From: Geosporobacter ferrireducens
GTDB lineage: Bacteria > Bacillota > Clostridia > Peptostreptococcales > Thermotaleaceae
Direction: 5' to 3'
Length of the DNA stretch: 64,000 nucleotides
NCBI RefSeq assembly: GCF_001750685.1
Contig: NZ_CP017269.1
Span: 3,327,416-3,391,415, forward strand
Position 1 is the stretch's first letter; the number at the start of each line of letters is the position of its first letter. The notes below the pieces were generated by a model that worked only from the letters and a program-made list of their open reading frames with translations, did no database searches and had not been told where the DNA came from. The translations under genes were made by a program, and so were the position numbers. Shown here piece by piece: positions 8,742 to 19,106 of this stretch.

Positions 8742-9653
8742 ATGGCAAAAGGACTTTCAATGACAGTGATTTTTCAAGCTGGTTCATTAAATTACGGTGA
8801 AGGAATCGGAAATATTTCGGAATTAAAAAAATTAAGAAGAGGAAACGGAAATGTTTATACCTACGCATCGAGGCAGTGCTTGAGATATGATATTGCAAGA
8901 CTGGGACACGAATTATTTAGTTGGAATCTGCAAGTTGTTGATAAAAGCAAAGGAACAATGCAGTTTAAAGATGAGTATACAATTAAAGATTCACCGGAAA
9001 TGGATTTATTCGGTTATATGAAGACAAAAGCTAAAGGAGACAATGAAAAAGGTGGAGCAGATACTCGATCCGCTGCGGCAAGGATAAGTCATGCAATATC
9101 AGTAGAACCATATAAAAGTGATATGGACTTTATGACAAGTAAAGGACTTGCCGATCGTATCCATGAACAATGTGACCCTGTCAATGTGGAACAGCATCAA
9201 AGCTATTATACATACACCATTACAATTGACCTGGATAAGGTTGGGGTAGATGGAAAGGTTATATTAGATAATTCTGAGAAACAGAAAAGAGTTAAGGAAC
9301 TGCTTACGATCGTAAAGCTATTAAATAGAAACATACGAGGAAGACAGGAAACATTAGCTCCGTTGTTTGTAATAGGTGGTATTTATGATATAGCAAATCC
9401 ATTTTTTCAAGGAAGAATTGATTTAGAAACCAAAGGCGATAAATATTCTATTAAAATAAAGCCAATAGAAAGTGCTTTAGAGACAACGCTATTTGACAAG
9501 TCCATCAAAGAGGACACAATCATCGGTATGGTTGATGATATATTTGCCAATAAGGCTGAGTTCAAAAAAATTCTACCTAATCAGGTGCTGTCTGTGGAGA
9601 AATACTTTAAAGCTCTAGAAGAAAAATTAGATGAAATTTATCATCAGAGGTAG
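8742..9653 (+). CDS. cas7: Cas7 (Cst2/DevR family), Cascade backbone
   Basis: The backbone subunit that coats the crRNA spacer in the type I-B complex. At 303 aa it begins with GLSMTVIFQAGSLNYGEGIG and contains RRGNGNVYTYASRQCLRYDI, both characteristic of the Cas7/Cst2/DevR RAMP family. This assigns the locus to the Tneap-like branch of I-B. The ATG lies one base after the cas8b stop codon, with a GGAGG site inside the end of cas8b, so translation is probably coupled. Several copies per complex are expected. Confidence 0.95.
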   Translation: MAKGLSMTVIFQAGSLNYGEGIGNISELKKLRRGNGNVYTYASRQCLRYDIARLGHELFSWNLQVVDKSKGTMQFKDEYTIKDSPEMDLFGYMKTKAKGDNEKGGADTRSAAARISHAISVEPYKSDMDFMTSKGLADRIHEQCDPVNVEQHQSYYTYTITIDLDKVGVDGKVILDNSEKQKRVKELLTIVKLLNRNIRGRQETLAPLFVIGGIYDIANPFFQGRIDLETKGDKYSIKIKPIESALETTLFDKSIKEDTIIGMVDDIFANKAEFKKILPNQVLSVEKYFKALEEKLDEIYHQR

Positions 9654-9656
9654 TAT

Positions 9657-10334
9657 ATGAAAGTTTTAAAACTAAAGCTATTTCAAGAAACGGCATGCTA
9701 TAAAAAGCCTTTTGCATTCAAAGTAGGGGAAACTTACCCCTTACCGCCATATTCAACAGTAAAAGGCATGCTTCATAAAATTTTAAAGGTAGAAGAAGGA
9801 TCGCCACCAGTACCGATGAGGATTTCTATTCAAGGCAATTATGAAAGCAAATTTGTGAATTATCAAAGTATGTATTTTTTTAAGCCAAATGAAACAACAA
9901 AAATGCCATTAAATATACATCTTTTGTATAATGTGCAATTGATTATACATGTAGATGCAGTAGAAGAAGTCTTAAACCGTATTGTTGAAGGACTGAAGAA
10001 CTTAGAGGAACATTTGAGTTTGGGACGAAAAGAGGACCTTGTGAGGATTGATGAAGTAAAATATGTTGAAGTAAAATCATATGATCCAGATTTAGAGGGA
10101 GAGTCATTCATTATTCAAAACCCTATATATATTCCTGTAGATTCTTTGCCTTCTGATGTAGATGGTATTAATTATAGATTAAATTGGAAGTACAATGTAG
10201 TGAATGGACTGAGACAATGGGATAAAATTGATGTCAAATATGTAGAAGAAGGTACAGAGATAACAGACGAAGTACAAGTAGATAATGACGGGGAGCCTGG
10301 AGATTTGATTTATTTTAACACCACACTTATCTAA
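9657..10334 (+). CDS. cas5: Cas5 (I-B/Tneap type), Cascade subunit
   Basis: A RAMP protein that binds the 5' handle of the crRNA in Cascade. At 225 aa it opens with MKVLKLKLFQETACYKKPFAFKVGETYPLPPYSTVKGMLHKI, the conserved Cas5 N-terminal domain, in which the PPYSTVKGML motif is typical. It begins 3 nt after the cas7 stop, indicating one transcript. Its stop codon lies inside a perfect 13-bp-arm hairpin (10317-10344), which may tune transcription into cas3. Confidence 0.92.
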   Translation: MKVLKLKLFQETACYKKPFAFKVGETYPLPPYSTVKGMLHKILKVEEGSPPVPMRISIQGNYESKFVNYQSMYFFKPNETTKMPLNIHLLYNVQLIIHVDAVEEVLNRIVEGLKNLEEHLSLGRKEDLVRIDEVKYVEVKSYDPDLEGESFIIQNPIYIPVDSLPSDVDGINYRLNWKYNVVNGLRQWDKIDVKYVEEGTEITDEVQVDNDGEPGDLIYFNTTLI

Positions 10335-10344
10335 GTGTGGTGTT
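10317..10344 (+). promoter_or_regulatory. Perfect intercistronic hairpin at the cas5/cas3 junction
   Basis: Arms 10317-10329 and 10332-10344 (AACACCACACTTA and its exact complement) flank a 2-nt centre. The cas5 stop codon TAA is the first codon of the 3' arm. Only a short T run follows, so a partial terminator, an RNA-processing site or an mRNA-stabilising hairpin are all possible. It ends 20 nt before the cas3 start. Confidence 0.7.
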
Positions 10345-10363
10345 TGCTCAAGGAGGTTTATAT

Positions 10364-12610
10364 ATGATGATATATGCAAAGTCAAAACCTATTGAAAGTT
10401 TGAAGGAGCATACAGATAAACTAATTCGAAATTATTATCTTCTTCAAGAATGCTATGGAAAGAAAATACAGAATCCTAAAATGTGGAATATGTTGTTAAC
10501 AGCGGTACGATATCATGATGCAGGAAAAATCTATTGTCAATTTCAAAATAAAATTATTGAGAATATACGTAAAGAATATAAAGCGGAAATTCAAGGAGTA
10601 GAACAAATTGTTGATTATGATTTACCACATAATTATTTATCCCCTGCGTTTTTACCTCATTTTAAAGATTTAGGTCTTTCAAAGAAAGAATTTCAGGTGT
10701 TAGTTCAAGCTATTGCCTATCATCATGAAAGGAATCAAGAACCGGATACTTTAAAAATAAGAGACATTATAGAACAAGACTTACAATATAAGATAGAGAA
10801 TGTAAGAAATGAATTGTTAGTAGAGGTTCCAGACAAATTAATGTCTCAATACACGGCATATATTTCATCCTTAAAACGCATAAAATCAGATGATGAAAAT
10901 TACTTTCTGTATGTCTTAATTAAAGGGTTGCTTCATAGAATTGATCACTCTGCTTCTGCATCTTTACAAGATTATTTTGAAGAAATAGAAAGAGATGTGA
11001 ATAAAAATGTAGCCCAATATACTTCAGACTATTTGACAAGGAAAAACTATCCGTTGAGAGATGTACAGATATTTTCTCAAAATAATAAAGAAAAAAATTT
11101 AATTGTGGTTGCCTCTACGGGAATGGGTAAAACAGAATCTGCGCTGTTATGGATAGACAATGATAAAGCGTTTTTTACTCTGCCCTTAAGGGTCAGTATC
11201 AATGCTCTGTATGATAGAGTAACAAAAAAAGAAGATATAGAGAAGAAAGAAGATGGCATGGGCTATGAATATACAGGATTGCTCCATTCAACGAGTATGG
11301 ACCACTTAGATGAAGCGGGCTACGAAAATTGGGAAGAAATATATGATCATTCAAGAATATTGTCAAGCAAACTGACGTTTACAACGATAGATCAAATCTT
11401 TAAATTTCCTTTTAAGTACCGAGGATATGAAAAGTTGTATGCAACAATGGCTTATTCTAAAGTAGTAATTGACGAAATACAAGCATATAGTCCGGATATA
11501 GCAGCAGTATTATTAAAGGGATTAGAAATGATACATCAGATAGGTGGAAAATTTATGATCATGACAGCAACTCTCCCTAAGCTATATATTCAAACCTTAC
11601 AGGAAAGAGGTGTATTAACTCAAGATGACTTTGTGATGGGAGAATATTTGAGTGATAGGATAAGACATAAAATTGAAGTTAAAGACAAAGCCATCATGAG
11701 TGATATTGATGAGATTATCAAACGAGGAAAGGAGAAAAAAGTACTTGTTATAGTAAATACGGTGGATAGGGCAATAGAACTTTACGGAGAGCTGTCGAGA
11801 ACAGGAGAAGCGGATGTATATTTGCTGCATTCTCTATTTATACAAAAGCATAGGAGCTATTTGGAAAGACAGATTAAAGACTTTGCAAATATGTCAGACA
11901 CAAAAGGCATCTGGATTACAACACAGATTGTGGAGGCATCTCTGGATGTAGATTTTGACTATTTATTTACGGAATTATCTGCGTTGGATAGCTTATTCCA
12001 ACGTTTGGGAAGATGCTATAGAAAGAGGAAATTTGATTTAAGCGAGCCTAATGCTTATATTTACACAGAAGAAGTAAAAGGCATAGGTACGATTTATGAC
12101 AAGGATATTTGGAATATGGGCAAAGCAGCAATCACGGAATACAACTTTAAAGAATTATCAGAGCGTGATAAAGTGAACATGGTGGATCATCTTTATTCAG
12201 AAGAAAATCTAAAAGAGACAAGATTCTTAAAGACATTCAAAAATGCTCTTAGTTTTTTAGATACAAACAATGATTATGAACTATCTTCTAACGAGGCACA
12301 GCGAGTTTTGCGAGATATTGAAAGTATAAATACGATACCAAGAGAGATTTATGAAAGCATTGATGACTTGCTTCAGAAGTATAAAGCTGAAGCTGATAAA
12401 AACGAAAGGAAAAGATTGAGAAGAGAGATTAGCAAGTACACTGTAAATGTTCCCCTTTACAAGGTAAAAAAGAATAAAGGCGCTGTGAGTCCGATAAACA
12501 TAGCAGGGCTAGAAAATTTTGTGATTTTGGAAAGAGAGTATGATTTTCCCGAAGATATTATGAAGGGAAAAGGTGTCATTGTAGACGAGGCTCTATCCAA
12601 CATGTTTTAG
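10364..12610 (+). CDS. cas3: Cas3 helicase-nuclease
   Basis: The effector that unwinds and degrades DNA after Cascade binds its target. An N-terminal HD nuclease domain (motif RYHDAGKI near residue 48, later QAIAYHHER) is followed by an SF2 helicase with Walker A STGMGKTES (near 250), motif II DEIQAY (near 370), motif III MTATLP, and a C-terminal region with VEASLDVDFDY and FQRLGRCYRK. I start at ATG 10364, which has a perfect AAGGAGG site 7 nt upstream, rather than at the earlier GTG codons inside the hairpin. About 748 aa, normal for a fused HD-helicase Cas3. Confidence 0.95.
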   Translation: MMIYAKSKPIESLKEHTDKLIRNYYLLQECYGKKIQNPKMWNMLLTAVRYHDAGKIYCQFQNKIIENIRKEYKAEIQGVEQIVDYDLPHNYLSPAFLPHFKDLGLSKKEFQVLVQAIAYHHERNQEPDTLKIRDIIEQDLQYKIENVRNELLVEVPDKLMSQYTAYISSLKRIKSDDENYFLYVLIKGLLHRIDHSASASLQDYFEEIERDVNKNVAQYTSDYLTRKNYPLRDVQIFSQNNKEKNLIVVASTGMGKTESALLWIDNDKAFFTLPLRVSINALYDRVTKKEDIEKKEDGMGYEYTGLLHSTSMDHLDEAGYENWEEIYDHSRILSSKLTFTTIDQIFKFPFKYRGYEKLYATMAYSKVVIDEIQAYSPDIAAVLLKGLEMIHQIGGKFMIMTATLPKLYIQTLQERGVLTQDDFVMGEYLSDRIRHKIEVKDKAIMSDIDEIIKRGKEKKVLVIVNTVDRAIELYGELSRTGEADVYLLHSLFIQKHRSYLERQIKDFANMSDTKGIWITTQIVEASLDVDFDYLFTELSALDSLFQRLGRCYRKRKFDLSEPNAYIYTEEVKGIGTIYDKDIWNMGKAAITEYNFKELSERDKVNMVDHLYSEENLKETRFLKTFKNALSFLDTNNDYELSSNEAQRVLRDIESINTIPREIYESIDDLLQKYKAEADKNERKRLRREISKYTVNVPLYKVKKNKGAVSPINIAGLENFVILEREYDFPEDIMKGKGVIVDEALSNMF

Positions 12611-12640
12611 TAGAGAATTGTATACTCAGAAGGTGATATT

Positions 12641-13165
12641 ATGGACTATGATTTTGAAAAACTAAAAACCCAAGGTACAAAGGTAAACTATTACTATATC
12701 TGTAAACGAAAGCTGTGGTTTTTTGATAAGGGAATTTCCATGGAGGATAATAGTGATCGAGTGTTGCAGGGAAAGATCCTTCATGAAAGCTCATATCCCA
12801 GGATTGAAACAAGGGAGATTTTGATAGATGATATGTTGAAAATCGATATCATGGATAATGACTTTATTCGAGAGATTAAAATCTCCAGTAAAATGACTAA
12901 TGCTGATTATATGCAGACAGTTTACTATCTATACTATTTAAAACAACTGGGGATCAAGAAAAAAGGAATGATCAATTACGTAAAGGAGAGAAAAAGGGAA
13001 GAGATTGAATTAACAGAGGAATTAGAAAAGGAAATTGAGAAGACTCTAATTGATATTAACGATATCTTGTCTCGGGACAAGCCTCCTAGACTTGAAAAAC
13101 TACCTTATTGTAAAAAGTGTGCTTATTACGGATTTTGTTATATTAAAGAGGATGATGATAAATGA
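12641..13165 (+). CDS. cas4: Cas4 exonuclease
   Basis: A RecB-family nuclease with an iron-sulfur cluster that trims prespacers and helps choose PAM and orientation during adaptation. The 174-aa protein has an N-terminal Cys (C21 in YYYICKRKLWFF) and a C-terminal group CKKCAYYGFC, which together supply the four cluster ligands. RecB-like acidic and Lys residues lie between. The ATG has an AGAAGGTGA site. Its last bases overlap the cas1 start by 4 nt, so it is coupled to cas1. Confidence 0.92.
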   Translation: MDYDFEKLKTQGTKVNYYYICKRKLWFFDKGISMEDNSDRVLQGKILHESSYPRIETREILIDDMLKIDIMDNDFIREIKISSKMTNADYMQTVYYLYYLKQLGIKKKGMINYVKERKREEIELTEELEKEIEKTLIDINDILSRDKPPRLEKLPYCKKCAYYGFCYIKEDDDK

Positions 13166-14142
13166 GTAGGGATTATTATATTTTTAGTAATGGAAGAATC
13201 ATGAGAAAGGATAATACCATATATTTTGAAGATGCTATTGGTGCTAGAAGGGCATTGCCTGTTGAAGATGTAGACAAAATACATTTCTTTGGAGAAACAG
13301 ATCTAAACAGCAAATTATTGAACTATGTGTCCAAATACGGAATTTTGCTAAATTTTTACAACTACCATGGATTTTATACCGGTACTTTTTATTCCAGGAA
13401 AAAGAATGTATCCGGTTTTTTACTGGTCAAGCAGGCGGAACATTATAGCAATTTAAGTAAACGGTTATATTTAGCAAAATCTTTTATTGATAGTGCAGTG
13501 TTTCATATCTTAAGGAACTTAAGAAATTATGCGGGAACAGAAGAATTTATTGAAAAGATAGAAACTGAGAGAAACAATATATATAAGTCCAGTCAAATTG
13601 ATGAATTGATGGGTACTGAGGGAAGGATTAGAAAAATATATTATGAAGCTTTTAATAAAGTCTTGAAAAATGGATTTTGCTTAGAAAAAAGACAGAAAAG
13701 GCCTCCCACAGATCCCGTAAATGCTCTCATTTCTTTTGGAAATAGTATGATCTATACGACAGTTCTAGGAGAAATCTATAAAACTCAACTAGAACCCACT
13801 ATCAGCTACTTACATCAACCTTCAACAAAAAGATTCTCCCTTAGTCTAGATTTGGCAGAAATATTTAAGCCCTTGATTATTGATCCAATTATATTTCGCC
13901 TAGCCAATAACAGAATGATCACAGAAGATGATTTTGATGAAGAAGAAGAGGTATGCTTTTTAAACGAACAAGGAAAGAAAAAGTTCTTAAAAGAATTTGA
14001 AGCAAAGTTGGAGACAACCATTACACACAGAAAATTAGGTCGAAAAGTATCCTACAAAACATTTATACGGCTAGAGTGTTATAAGCTGATTAAACATCTT
14101 GTAGACGATGAAATTTATAAACCGCTGAAAGCTTGGTGGTAA
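13162..14142 (+). CDS. cas1: Cas1 integrase
   Basis: The catalytic subunit of the Cas1-Cas2 integrase that inserts new spacers at the leader end. At 326 aa it has the expected catalytic residues: Glu153 in MGTEGRIRKIYY, His218 in SYLHQPSTKRFSLSLDLAEI, and the acidic residues of that last motif. The start overlaps cas4 (ATGA), and cas2 follows one base after its stop codon. Confidence 0.96.
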   Translation: MSRDYYIFSNGRIMRKDNTIYFEDAIGARRALPVEDVDKIHFFGETDLNSKLLNYVSKYGILLNFYNYHGFYTGTFYSRKKNVSGFLLVKQAEHYSNLSKRLYLAKSFIDSAVFHILRNLRNYAGTEEFIEKIETERNNIYKSSQIDELMGTEGRIRKIYYEAFNKVLKNGFCLEKRQKRPPTDPVNALISFGNSMIYTTVLGEIYKTQLEPTISYLHQPSTKRFSLSLDLAEIFKPLIIDPIIFRLANNRMITEDDFDEEEEVCFLNEQGKKKFLKEFEAKLETTITHRKLGRKVSYKTFIRLECYKLIKHLVDDEIYKPLKAWW

Positions 14143-14143
14143 A

Positions 14144-14407
14144 ATGTTTGTTATAGTGACTTATGATGTAGGTGAAAAAAGAGTAAATAAGGTACGCAAA
14201 CATTTAAAAAAGTATTTGATATGGGTGCAGAATTCTGTTTTTGAAGGGGAAATAACAGAAGGAAAACTGGAGAAATGTTTGATGGAACTAAGTAGAAAAA
14301 TTAATAAACATGAAGATTCGATCTATGTTTATAAAATAAAAATACCTAGTCAAATTACAAAGGATATCATTGGAGAAGAAAAGAATGTTGATGATATGTT
14401 TTTATAA
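14144..14407 (+). CDS. cas2: Cas2 adaptation protein
   Basis: The small ferredoxin-fold partner of Cas1. At 87 aa it begins MFVIVTYDVGEKRVNKVRKHL, with the conserved Asp8 and the following WVQNSVFEGEIT, both typical. It begins 2 nt after the cas1 stop codon and is the last gene of the cas operon. The CRISPR leader follows directly. Confidence 0.95.
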   Translation: MFVIVTYDVGEKRVNKVRKHLKKYLIWVQNSVFEGEITEGKLEKCLMELSRKINKHEDSIYVYKIKIPSQITKDIIGEEKNVDDMFL

Positions 14408-14590
14408 TTGCAGTAAACCACTATTTTTTAGAAAGTATTTAAATGTATTGAAAAAGCTCGAATTTGAATGTGTTGTTACAAAATTAACATACATTATATA
14501 AGGTTTACTGCAACAAAGTGAGTTTTAAACAGTTCTCAAAGCAACGCAAATCGGCTAAAATGAATATATACAGCTATTTTAGTTTTTGGG
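14408..14590 (+). promoter_or_regulatory. CRISPR leader
   Basis: A 183-bp A+T-rich, gene-free stretch between cas2 and the first repeat. The array is intact at this side and degenerate at the far side, so this is the leader end. It holds a perfect 12-bp inverted repeat (14408-14419 with 14502-14513, TTGCAGTAAACC and complement) and, nearer the array, a 7-bp inverted repeat CTAAAAT/ATTTTAG (14555-14561 and 14576-14582). It should carry the array promoter and the integration anchor. Confidence 0.75.
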
Positions 14591-17500
14591 GTTTTATCTG
14601 CACTACGTGAGATGTAAATTCGTGTAATCTGAGCAAACTTATTGAAATGTGGCTGGTTTTATCTGCACTACGTGAGATGTAAATTTAAGTAAAGGATGTG
14701 GATACTGTGGATATTGGAGAGTTTTATCTGCACTACGTGAGATGTAAATGAATACTACATAATTGACATGGATTTTGCAGGCAAAGTTTTATCTGCACTA
14801 CGTGAGATGTAAATGTTAGATGATGGTTATATCACCTTCTTCGATCTATTCGGTTTTATCTGCACTACGTGAGATGTAAATCTGGAACTCTCCCTGCTTC
14901 CACATTGACCCCAAGTGTTTTATCTGCACTACGTGAGATGTAAATTATAAACATAATGAGAAATGGTATTATGACAAGCAAGTTTTATCTGCACTACGTG
15001 AGATGTAAATTATAATAGCAGCATACTGAAGCATGATATTATCCCAGTTTTATCTGCACTACGTGAGATGTAAATTAAATGCGACAGCTCTTATGTATGG
15101 TATAGGAAGGTAAGTTTTATCTGCACTACGTGAGATGTAAATTCGGCATGGGGAGAGATCGGACGAAAGTTGATGATTCGTTTTATCTGCACTACGTGAG
15201 ATGTAAATTGCTTTTGTTCCAATTTGGAGTGATTCTGAAAATAAGTTTTATCTGCACTACGTGAGATGTAAATCTGATACTTAGTGTAGGATACAATACC
15301 CTTAGGTACGTTTTATCTGCACTACGTGAGATGTAAATCTATATATTTCTTTTTTATTTACATTCTTTTCATTCGTTTTATCTGCACTACGTGAGATGTA
15401 AATTAGTTCTCCTGTCGTAAAGGCGAACCATGCACCGATTGTTTTATCTGCACTACGTGAGATGTAAATTCGTATCCAACCTTTTCAACTAGCTTACATA
15501 CCTTTTCGTTTTATCTGCACTACGTGAGATGTAAATCAAGCAGAAGAAAGGGCAGTGGCAGAGGAAAGGGCATGTTTTATCTGCACTACGTGAGATGTAA
15601 ATGATGCTAACTCGAGAATTTCATCAGTATCTCCTTCTGCGTTTTATCTGCACTACGTGAGATGTAAATTAATATCTTCCACTTTATTCACCTCCTTCCA
15701 GGCTTGGTTTTATCTGCACTACGTGAGATGTAAATTATTTTGCAAGGCTTTTACAGTAGCTTCAAAAGCTTCGTTTTATCTGCACTACGTGAGATGTAAA
15801 TCAATCTTTTTTAGCAAATGCATTTTCTAACTTACTCAGTTTTATCTGCACTACGTGAGATGTAAATTTGGAAGATTGATAAGGTTAAGGATAAAGACGT
15901 ACAGTTTTATCTGCACTACGTGAGATGTAAATTTAGATTTGTATTAACTTTATTTTCTTGAATGTCTTTGTTTTATCTGCACTACGTGAGATGTAAATGT
16001 TAAAACCTTGTTAAGTTTTTTATTCATTCTATTAAGTTTTATCTGCACTACGTGAGATGTAAATTATAGAGTCTTTTCTAATTCTTTTATATATCTTTTC
16101 GTTTTATCTGCACTACGTGAGATGTAAATTTAGTCTAGCTCATAAGCGTCAGCATAAAAAAAGGCAAGTTTTATCTGCACTACGTGAGATGTAAATTCCT
16201 AGGCCTTTGCTGTTCCATGCTTCTATCCATCTGTTTTATCTGCACTACGTGAGATGTAAATTGGGATTATCAATATATACAACATTCGGAAGGAAATGAG
16301 TTTTATCTGCACTACGTGAGATGTAAATTAATGATCTATGATGGAAATATTCTTATTTGGAATTTTGTTTTATCTGCACTACGTGAGATGTAAATCAGCG
16401 ATAGCAAGGGAAAGGCATGAGAAGCGAACAAGTTTTATCTGCACTACGTGAGATGTAAATTTGATTAGCCGGCGCAGGAAGCCCTCTGTTGAGTTTACAG
16501 GTTTTATCTGCACTACGTGAGATGTAAATATTAAACAGCAGCCTAAACAAACTAAATTTCATACACCAGTTTTATCTGCACTACGTGAGATGTAAATTGT
16601 AAAACTACTAGAATATGTCACATTTTCAGCCAAGTTTTATCTGCACTACGTGAGATGTAAATGTCTTCACTAACCTTATGATAAGGACGATCTTTTGTAG
16701 AGTTTTATCTGCACTACGTGAGATGTAAATGAGTTTAAGGACCCACAAGCAGGTTTCACCTTCCAGAGTTTTATCTGCACTACGTGAGATGTAAATAAAT
16801 AGAAAGGTTCTTGATCTTTCAGATATGGTTTTGTTTTATCTGCACTACGTGAGATGTAAATAGGATAAGGATGGAAAATTAGCTCTTGAAGTTTGTACAG
16901 TTTTATCTGCACTACGTGAGATGTAAATAGGGTAGTAATGGATACACATCCGCATTGCAGATGCGTTTTATCTGCACTACGTGAGATGTAAATTAATTCT
17001 CTATAGGAAGGAGGTATCCTGCATATTTCGTTTTATCTGCACTACGTGAGATGTAAATGGGTGCAACAGAGATTATTACTGGTGAATTCATCAAGTTTTA
17101 TCTGCACTACGTGAGATGTAAATCGGAAGATAATGAACCGAGGATTTTTTATGCTCAAAGTTTTATCTGCACTACGTGAGATGTAAATTAAGTCAGAAGC
17201 TTCTGAGAAAGTCATAACATCATGGTTTTATCTGCACTACGTGAGATGTAAATCTCAACTTGGGATACACTAAACAATATCACTAAGTATGTTTTATCTG
17301 CACTACGTGAGATGTAAATCATAAAGATTGGAATTATGTGATTTTTTATAATAATTGTTTTATCTGCACTACGTGAGATGTAAATTATATTCGCTCCCTT
17401 TATGTATGGTTGCCGAGTTTCGTTTTATCTGCACTACGTGAGATGTAAATATACCACAAACACCATACAATCACCAAAAAGTATACAGTTTTATCTGCAC

Positions 17501-18304
17501 TACGTGAGATGTAAATCGAATATCCTTCTTCGCACCATATGGCCTCTATTGGTTTTATCTGCACTACGTGAGATGTAAATCTGTCTTTCCCCATACAACA
17601 ATTCTGAAAAAATCTGCGTTTTATCTGCACTACGTGAGATGTAAATATCATAAGCATTATCAGGTCTAACGCATCCACTTCGTTTTATCTGCACTACGTG
17701 AGATGTAAATTGAAACATGATAAATTGCTCCCGGGTAAACAGGTCGAGTTTTATCTGCACTACGTGAGATGTAAATTAAAAGAACTTGGTAAGACAAATA
17801 GTAAAAAAGATAGGTTTTATCTGCACTACGTGAGATGTAAATTACAAACATATTCTATAAGATCATGGATGCTTACTTGTGTTTTATCTGCACTACGTGA
17901 GATGTAAATGGGGTAACAAAAGCAGATACAGAACCAGAACTCGTATGTTTTATCTGCACTACGTGAGATGTAAATATGTTTCGGCAGAAGTGGCTTGACT
18001 TTTTTACGCAACGTTTTATCTGCACTACGTGAGATGTAAATGGTATTACCACCTGCATCAGTAGCAGTACCCCTCCAGGTTTTATCTGCACTACGTGAGA
18101 TGTAAATCATAAAAAACCTTTATTCTGTCATCCACTTCTTTTTGTTTTATCTGCACTACGTGAGATGTAAATATATTGTACCTCTACAAAAAGTGTTATC
18201 CTGAAAATGTTTTATCTGCACTACGTGAGATGTAAAGTTAAGGGCCCGAATAACAATGAAGCCAAGAAAAATATCGTTTTATCTGTATTACGTGAAATAG
18301 AAAG
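14591..18304 (+). CRISPR. CRISPR array, 57 repeats / 56 spacers, type I-B
   Basis: The repeat is 29 bp, starting GTTTTATCTG, with CACTACGTGA in the middle, and ending GATGTAAAT. Repeats 1-55 looked identical when read by eye. Spacers are 35-40 bp, mostly 36-38. The last 8 nt, ATGTAAAT, are the predicted crRNA 5' handle. Repeat 56 (18209-18237) differs only at its last base, and repeat 57 (18276-18304) has several changes, marking the trailer. The array is read in the same direction as the cas genes. I noticed no duplicated spacer, though I compared them only by eye. Confidence 0.98.
18209..18304 (+). repeat. Degenerate trailer repeats of the CRISPR array
   Basis: The penultimate repeat ends AAAG instead of AAAT. 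The final one reads GTTTTATCTGTATTACGTG and then AAATAGAAAG, with at least five changes from the consensus. The spacer between them is 38 bp. Decay at this end supports the leader being on the cas2 side. Confidence 0.85.
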
Positions 18305-18420
18305 GAGGTATCTTAGTGGCGGATCTGTTTGCCTATCTTATCCGGCTAAAAAGGCAGATTCAGGTTGTATAGATGGATATATATAAAATTACAAATAAAG
18401 CCAGATTATGTGTTCCAAAA

Positions 18421-19093
18421 TTTGCAGAAATATAAAACAATATAATATAATCTAAATAGGGATTATATTAAGGGGGCATAGAAAGTGAACCAAAATTTTT
18501 TTGACATGGAAGTACAGGGGCTTCTTGAACAACTAGACGAGACAGACAAAAAACCGATGGAAATGTATATGCGAATGATCGGAAATCCGAATAAGGTCAA
18601 AGAATTTTGCCAAATCTTCTTTCGAAGTGTAGAAGAAAATGGATCAGCGTTTACGATCTGTATGAAAATTATTGAAAAGACCAGAAGAAAAGAATTTTTC
18701 CCAGTATTGATGGAGGCTGTTCAAAAGGCAGTTAATCCGATTCAAGTACAGTCAATCTTTAAGTCATGCAACGCCTTACCCGACGATATGGCAATTGTAA
18801 AGAGTTTTATGAAACCGTTTGTAGAGGCTATGCAAAACAATATGGATACAGAAGTATGTTATCATGGGGTATGTTTAATGTATCGTATTGTAAGTAAATT
18901 TCCAGAGATAGAGGAAGATTTAAAAAGCCTGCAGATTTATGTAAATCATGAAAGAATTCAAAATATCTCAAGAAGGTTCGATATTTTGGACAAATGGCAA
19001 ACTGCAAATCATAGGGGCAAAAACACCCCGGGTTATTTTATGAACGAAAATGATTTTTTAGAATTTGCATTAAAGTTTATTAGAATAAAGTAG
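18421..19093 (+). repeat. Direct duplication, copy A (promoter plus unknown gene)
   Basis: It matches 21101-21787 from the promoter (TTGCAG, 18 bp, TATAAT at 18446-18451) to the stop codon. The copies diverge just before the TTTGCAG and soon after the stop codon. Copy A lacks a 14-bp tandem insertion seen in the 5' leader of copy B. Confidence 0.9.
18485..19093 (+). CDS. Unknown 202-aa protein, copy A of a recent duplication
   Basis: I do not recognise the family. The protein starts at GTG (MNQNFFDMEVQGLLEQL) with an AGGGGGC site about 8 nt upstream, and its spacing to the conserved promoter supports this start. It is 202 aa, soluble, rich in predicted helices, with no signal peptide or transmembrane segment, and could be a helical-repeat protein. 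It differs from the second copy (21179-21787) at about 14 residues, roughly 93 percent identity by eye. It lies just beyond the CRISPR trailer. That may be coincidence, and no function can be assigned. Confidence 0.85.
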   Translation: MNQNFFDMEVQGLLEQLDETDKKPMEMYMRMIGNPNKVKEFCQIFFRSVEENGSAFTICMKIIEKTRRKEFFPVLMEAVQKAVNPIQVQSIFKSCNALPDDMAIVKSFMKPFVEAMQNNMDTEVCYHGVCLMYRIVSKFPEIEEDLKSLQIYVNHERIQNISRRFDILDKWQTANHRGKNTPGYFMNENDFLEFALKFIRIK

Positions 19094-19106
19094 ATGAAAA
19101 ATAGAG

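Noticed and set aside
16676-18110. Minus- and plus-strand open frames inside the CRISPR array that encode repeats such as IYISRSADKT or FTSHVVQIK
   Set aside because: They are translations of the CRISPR repeat read in different frames, with no ribosome sites or gene-like spacers.
14591-18304. Self-targeting spacers matching genes in this window
   Set aside because: None was noticed by eye, but I could not run a search, so absence is not proven.
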